Source of the DNA: JAAYKM01 sp964411235
GTDB lineage: Bacteria; Desulfobacterota; Syntrophia; Syntrophales; JAAYKM01
Direction of reading: 5' to 3'
Length of the DNA: 7,817 bases
Assembly (NCBI GenBank): GCA_964411235.1
Contig: CAYPKE010000121.1
Location: 1-7,817, forward strand
Shown one piece after another: positions 5,739-7,817 of the stretch. The notes beneath the pieces were generated by a model. It had not been told where the DNA came from, ran no database searches, and saw nothing but the letters and a program-made list of their open reading frames with translations. Every line of letters starts with the position of its first letter. The stretch's first letter is position 1. The position numbers and the translations under genes were made by a program.

Positions 5739-6413
5739 CTAAAGCCGCCCAAGCGAAAGCTGTTGTCGTTCGATATCGAGGATTTTCCGCCCCAGCTTGC
5801 TTTGCAATTCCTTTTCCGAACCGATGAACGTACAGGCAATGTAACGGTGATCCTCTTTTTCAACCACCCGCACCACCTTGCCCGTTATCTTGATCGGCAC
5901 GTCGTCAAGGACCAGCAGCAAAGGGATCTCCCCCTTGGGATCAACGGTGACGCGGGAAAAGGGCTGCGTGAACAAAACGCCGTTCAGGGAGATGTCCACA
6001 ATCGGATATTCCTCCTTGTTCATGACCAGCAGAAGGCCGCAATCGGCGAACGGCTTGACCCGATAAGCCTCCCGCAGATCGACCTCGGTGGTTTCCGATT
6101 TGATTTCGGCCGCAACCGCCATCACCCTGGCCTGGGAAGCAATTTCGTAATCCTTCATAAATCCGGTTATCCGGGCGAGAAATCCGTAACGCTGGGGCTT
6201 CCCCTCTTTGGTCAGAACCGAGGAAATGAGCATGTAGCGCCCTTCGTGGGATCGGAGCAAGGAAGGGGATGTTTGGGAAAAGATGATTCTATTTTTTTCG
6301 ATGTCATAAACCATCGCCCGGGGATAGATCGTTTTCCCCGACTCGAGAACCATGGAGATCTGAATGGCCATTCCGGGCCGGATCTTCATCCTGACAAACT
6401 GTCCTTTCCGCAA
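5739..6413 (-). CDS. PilZ-domain c-di-GMP effector, YcgR-like architecture
   Basis: Predicted cytoplasmic receptor for the second messenger cyclic di-GMP. The open frame extends to TTG 6500 (253 residues); in that numbering the PilZ signature is complete: Arg143-x3-Arg147 (LREAYRVKP) and Asp169-x-Ser171-x2-Gly174 (VDISLNGVLF), followed by beta-strands to about 230. The N-terminal half (about 33-130) is a second beta-rich domain like the N-terminal domain of YcgR-type flagellar brakes. A near-consensus promoter at 6471-6500 would start transcription near 6464, so the N-terminal codons of the long frame would not be in that mRNA. I therefore give TTG 6413 (225-codon frame, beginning just before RKGQFVRMKI); ATG 6389 is the alternative. 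Neither has a strong ribosome site. It is convergent with the flavoprotein gene (41-bp gap). The target process, motility or exopolysaccharide, cannot be told from neighbours. Confidence 0.82.
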   Translation of the reverse strand: MRKGQFVRMKIRPGMAIQISMVLESGKTIYPRAMVYDIEKNRIIFSQTSPSLLRSHEGRYMLISSVLTKEGKPQRYGFLARITGFMKDYEIASQARVMAVAAEIKSETTEVDLREAYRVKPFADCGLLLVMNKEEYPIVDISLNGVLFTQPFSRVTVDPKGEIPLLLVLDDVPIKITGKVVRVVEKEDHRYIACTFIGSEKELQSKLGRKILDIERQQLSLGRL

Positions 6414-6470
6414 ATCTGTTTCCGGTTTCTTCTGGAGCCGCAGAAATCGGCTTCCCAAGAGTTGGCGCGT

Positions 6471-6500
6471 AGTATATGATGACTCCGAAAATGCTGTCAA
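6471..6500 (-). promoter_or_regulatory. Near-consensus sigma-70 promoter for the PilZ gene
   Basis: On the minus strand TTGACA (6500-6495, perfect -35) is followed by an 18-bp spacer and TATACT (6476-6471, five of six to TATAAT). Transcription would begin near 6464. It overlaps the first codons of the longest PilZ open frame, so promoter and a TTG 6500 start cannot both serve the same transcript. It is the strongest housekeeping-type promoter I see in the window. Confidence 0.65.
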
Positions 6501-6615
6501 ACATTAATTCCGGCAAACATCCCTTTTTCACCCGCCTGCATGGATGATGACCAAGAAAGGGGATCGCACGTCACCATCGACATGAAAGGCAGCAATCGTC
6601 TCACGGATAAACCGT
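6501..6615. other. Divergent spacer between the PilZ gene and the ABC exporter
   Basis: 115 bp with no recognisable plus-strand promoter for the exporter. A 33-codon frame starting at ATG 6540 overlaps the ATPase start and ends at 6641; it has no clear ribosome site and is not called as a gene. Confidence 0.4.
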
Positions 6616-7536
6616 ATGCAACCAAAGCCGCCAGTCATTGAGGCCCTTGATTTAACAAAGCGTTTCGGCGCTTTGACCGCCGTTGACGGAATCAGCTTTT
6701 CTGTTCTGCCCGGCGAATGCTTTGGCATCCTCGGTCCCAACGGCGCCGGTAAGACGTCCACGATCAGGATGATCTATGGCTTGTCGCCTCTCAGCGATGG
6801 AACACTCCGGGTTTTCGGGCGGGATATCCGGACCGGCGAGCGGTTCATCAAGGCCAGAATCGGCGTCTGCCCACAGGAAAATAATCTGGATCCCGATATT
6901 TCCGTCCTGCAGAACCTCGAAGTCTATGCGGGATATTTCTCCATCCCCGCCGTAAAGGCCAGCAAACGGGCATCCGATCTGCTGGCGTTCGTGTCCCTGG
7001 ACCATCGCCGCAACGCCAAAGTGACCGAATTGTCAGGCGGCATGATGCGGCGACTGATCATCGCCCGGGCCCTGATCAACCAACCGGACCTGTTGATCCT
7101 CGACGAACCGACCAGCGGCCTGGATCCTCAGTCGCGCCACCAGGTCTGGGAACGGCTAAGCGATCTGCGCAACGGCGGCATGACCATGCTGCTGACCACG
7201 CATTACATGGACGAGGCCGCCCGCCTCTGCGACCGATTGATCATCGTGGATCACGGGAAAATCCTGGTGGAGGGAAAACCGGCTGACCTGATCAGGACCT
7301 ACGTCGGCCGGCACGTCATCGAAATCAGCGAGCCGGGCGACACCCTGCGCCGTCACGTGCGGACAACCGGTCTTGCCCATGAGGACCTCGGGCACCTGAT
7401 CCTCGTCTACGGTCATAACCATGAACAGCTTTACCGTGAAATCAGTGCGCGTCATTTTCCGGAAGGCTGCATGATGCGGATGGCAACCCTGGAAGATGTC
7501 TTTCTCAAACTCACGGGCAGGGGGCTGAGGGAATGA
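6616..7536 (+). CDS. ABC-2 exporter ATP-binding protein, NodI/DrrA type
   Basis: 306-residue ATPase that powers an ABC-2 exporter at the inner membrane. All nucleotide-binding motifs are present: Walker A GPNGAGKT (40-47), Q-loop Gln87 (VCPQENN), signature LSGGM (139-143), Walker B LLILDEP with Glu164, D-loop SGLDP, and switch His196 (LTTHYMDEA). The region after ~225 is the C-terminal extension of the NodI/DrrA/CcmA-like group, ending in ATLEDVFLKLTGR, typical of that group. Overall wording (VDGISFSV, YGLSPLSDG, IGVCPQENNLD) is closest to NodI. The NodI/NodJ pair exports Nod-factor lipo-oligosaccharides in rhizobia, but most relatives in other bacteria have no known substrate. The ribosome site is weak (ACGGA). 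The stop overlaps the permease ATG by 4 bp. Confidence 0.93.
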   Translation: MQPKPPVIEALDLTKRFGALTAVDGISFSVLPGECFGILGPNGAGKTSTIRMIYGLSPLSDGTLRVFGRDIRTGERFIKARIGVCPQENNLDPDISVLQNLEVYAGYFSIPAVKASKRASDLLAFVSLDHRRNAKVTELSGGMMRRLIIARALINQPDLLILDEPTSGLDPQSRHQVWERLSDLRNGGMTMLLTTHYMDEAARLCDRLIIVDHGKILVEGKPADLIRTYVGRHVIEISEPGDTLRRHVRTTGLAHEDLGHLILVYGHNHEQLYREISARHFPEGCMMRMATLEDVFLKLTGRGLRE

Positions 7537-7817
7537 GGCAACTTACGTGGCGCTTCGTCCGCGTCTGGTGGCGCAATTACCTCGTTTACCGGCATACCTG
7601 GCTGATAAGCTTTATTCCTCCTCTTCTGGAACCGCTTTTTTATCTGCTGGCTTTCGGAGTCGGCATGGGCCTCCTGGTAGGCTATCTGACCTATGAGGGG
7701 AGTCCGGTTTCCTATACCAGATTCATCGCCCCGGCCCTGATCGCTATCAACATCATGAGCAACGCCTTATATGAAAATACCTATGCCACCAACGTCAGGA
7801 TGTATTACCAGAAAACG
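7533..7817 (+). CDS. ABC-2 exporter permease, NodJ type, 3' end cut by window
   Basis: First 95 residues of an inner-membrane permease expected to be about 250-270 long. It starts with MRQLTWRFVRVWWRNYLVYRH, an amphipathic/basic lead-in, then a membrane segment (about 22-51) with LLEPLFYLLAFGVGMG, a typical ABC-2/NodJ first helix. The next part, FIAPALIAINIMSNALYENTYAT, matches the ABC-2 signature region where NodJ has a similar APG...A...ETTY stretch. The ATG (7533-7535) lies inside the ATPase stop (ATGA), so translation is coupled and the two form one transporter. Its end and any further operon genes lie to the right of the window. Confidence 0.9.
   Translation, partial: MRQLTWRFVRVWWRNYLVYRHTWLISFIPPLLEPLFYLLAFGVGMGLLVGYLTYEGSPVSYTRFIAPALIAINIMSNALYENTYATNVRMYYQKT

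Noticed and set aside
5703..5748. Palindrome GTTCCGGAAC (5703-5712) and hairpin GCGGC-7-GCCGC (5732-5748) as a bidirectional terminator between convergent genes
   Set aside because: Neither is followed by a T-tract on either strand; the first has no loop and the second overlaps the PilZ stop codon.
5724..6479. 251-codon plus-strand frame
   Set aside because: Antisense shadow of the PilZ gene, whose RxxxR and DxSxxG motifs are intact.
6304..6531. Minus-strand frame starting MKKGCLPELMFDSIFG as a frameshifted true N-terminus of PilZ
   Set aside because: It overlaps the near-consensus promoter and its later residues do not resemble the PilZ N-terminal domain; no frameshift is needed to explain the gene.
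6540..6641. 33-codon frame overlapping the ABC ATPase start as a leader peptide
   Set aside because: No clear ribosome site, no regulatory codon run and no attenuator-like hairpins.

Overview
The window looks like chromosome of an anaerobic, Gram-negative bacterium, most plausibly a Desulfobacterota (former Deltaproteobacteria) or Syntrophus-like lineage. The reasons are a class I (prismane-type) hybrid cluster protein, a partner iron-sulfur protein, an HcpR-like operator, an iron-sulfur flavoprotein-type cysteine motif, an outer-membrane-type lipocalin lipoprotein and a PilZ protein. The taxon is inference. There are no rRNA, tRNA, CRISPR, transposase or phage genes, and the layout is ordinary compact chromosome.

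Left block (1-2375, minus strand): a nitrosative-stress operon. A two-cluster ferredoxin-like protein (1457-2296) is followed after 68 bp by hcp (3-1388, cut at the window edge, about 462 residues present). Upstream is a perfect 14-bp palindrome TTGACGTAAGTCAA of CRP/FNR type. Its centre lies 32 bp from the centre of a plausible -10 hexamer, the spacing of a class II activator site at -41.5. This is the best-supported regulatory signal in the window and fits control by an HcpR-type regulator.

Middle block (2376-4302): an AT-rich divergent spacer, then a two-gene plus-strand operon of a four-helix membrane protein (DUF3147-like) and a bacterial lipocalin lipoprotein (Blc type), joined by an ATGA stop/start overlap. 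A class I SAM-dependent methyltransferase converges on it from the minus strand. Between them is a 130-bp stretch with no convincing gene.

Right block (4303-7817): a 464-residue protein made of two flavodoxin-like halves, the second with a Cys-x2-Cys-x2-Cys-x5-Cys motif. It converges on a minus-strand PilZ-domain (c-di-GMP effector) gene. A near-consensus sigma-70 promoter lies inside the 5' end of the PilZ open frame, so the PilZ protein probably starts later than the longest frame suggests. Divergent from PilZ is a NodI/NodJ-type ABC-2 exporter: the complete ATPase (6616-7536), then the permease, which overlaps it by 4 bp and runs off the right edge.

I see no clearly new multi-gene system. 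The items most worth following are the hcp operator geometry, the tandem flavodoxin with an iron-sulfur motif, and the internal PilZ promoter.
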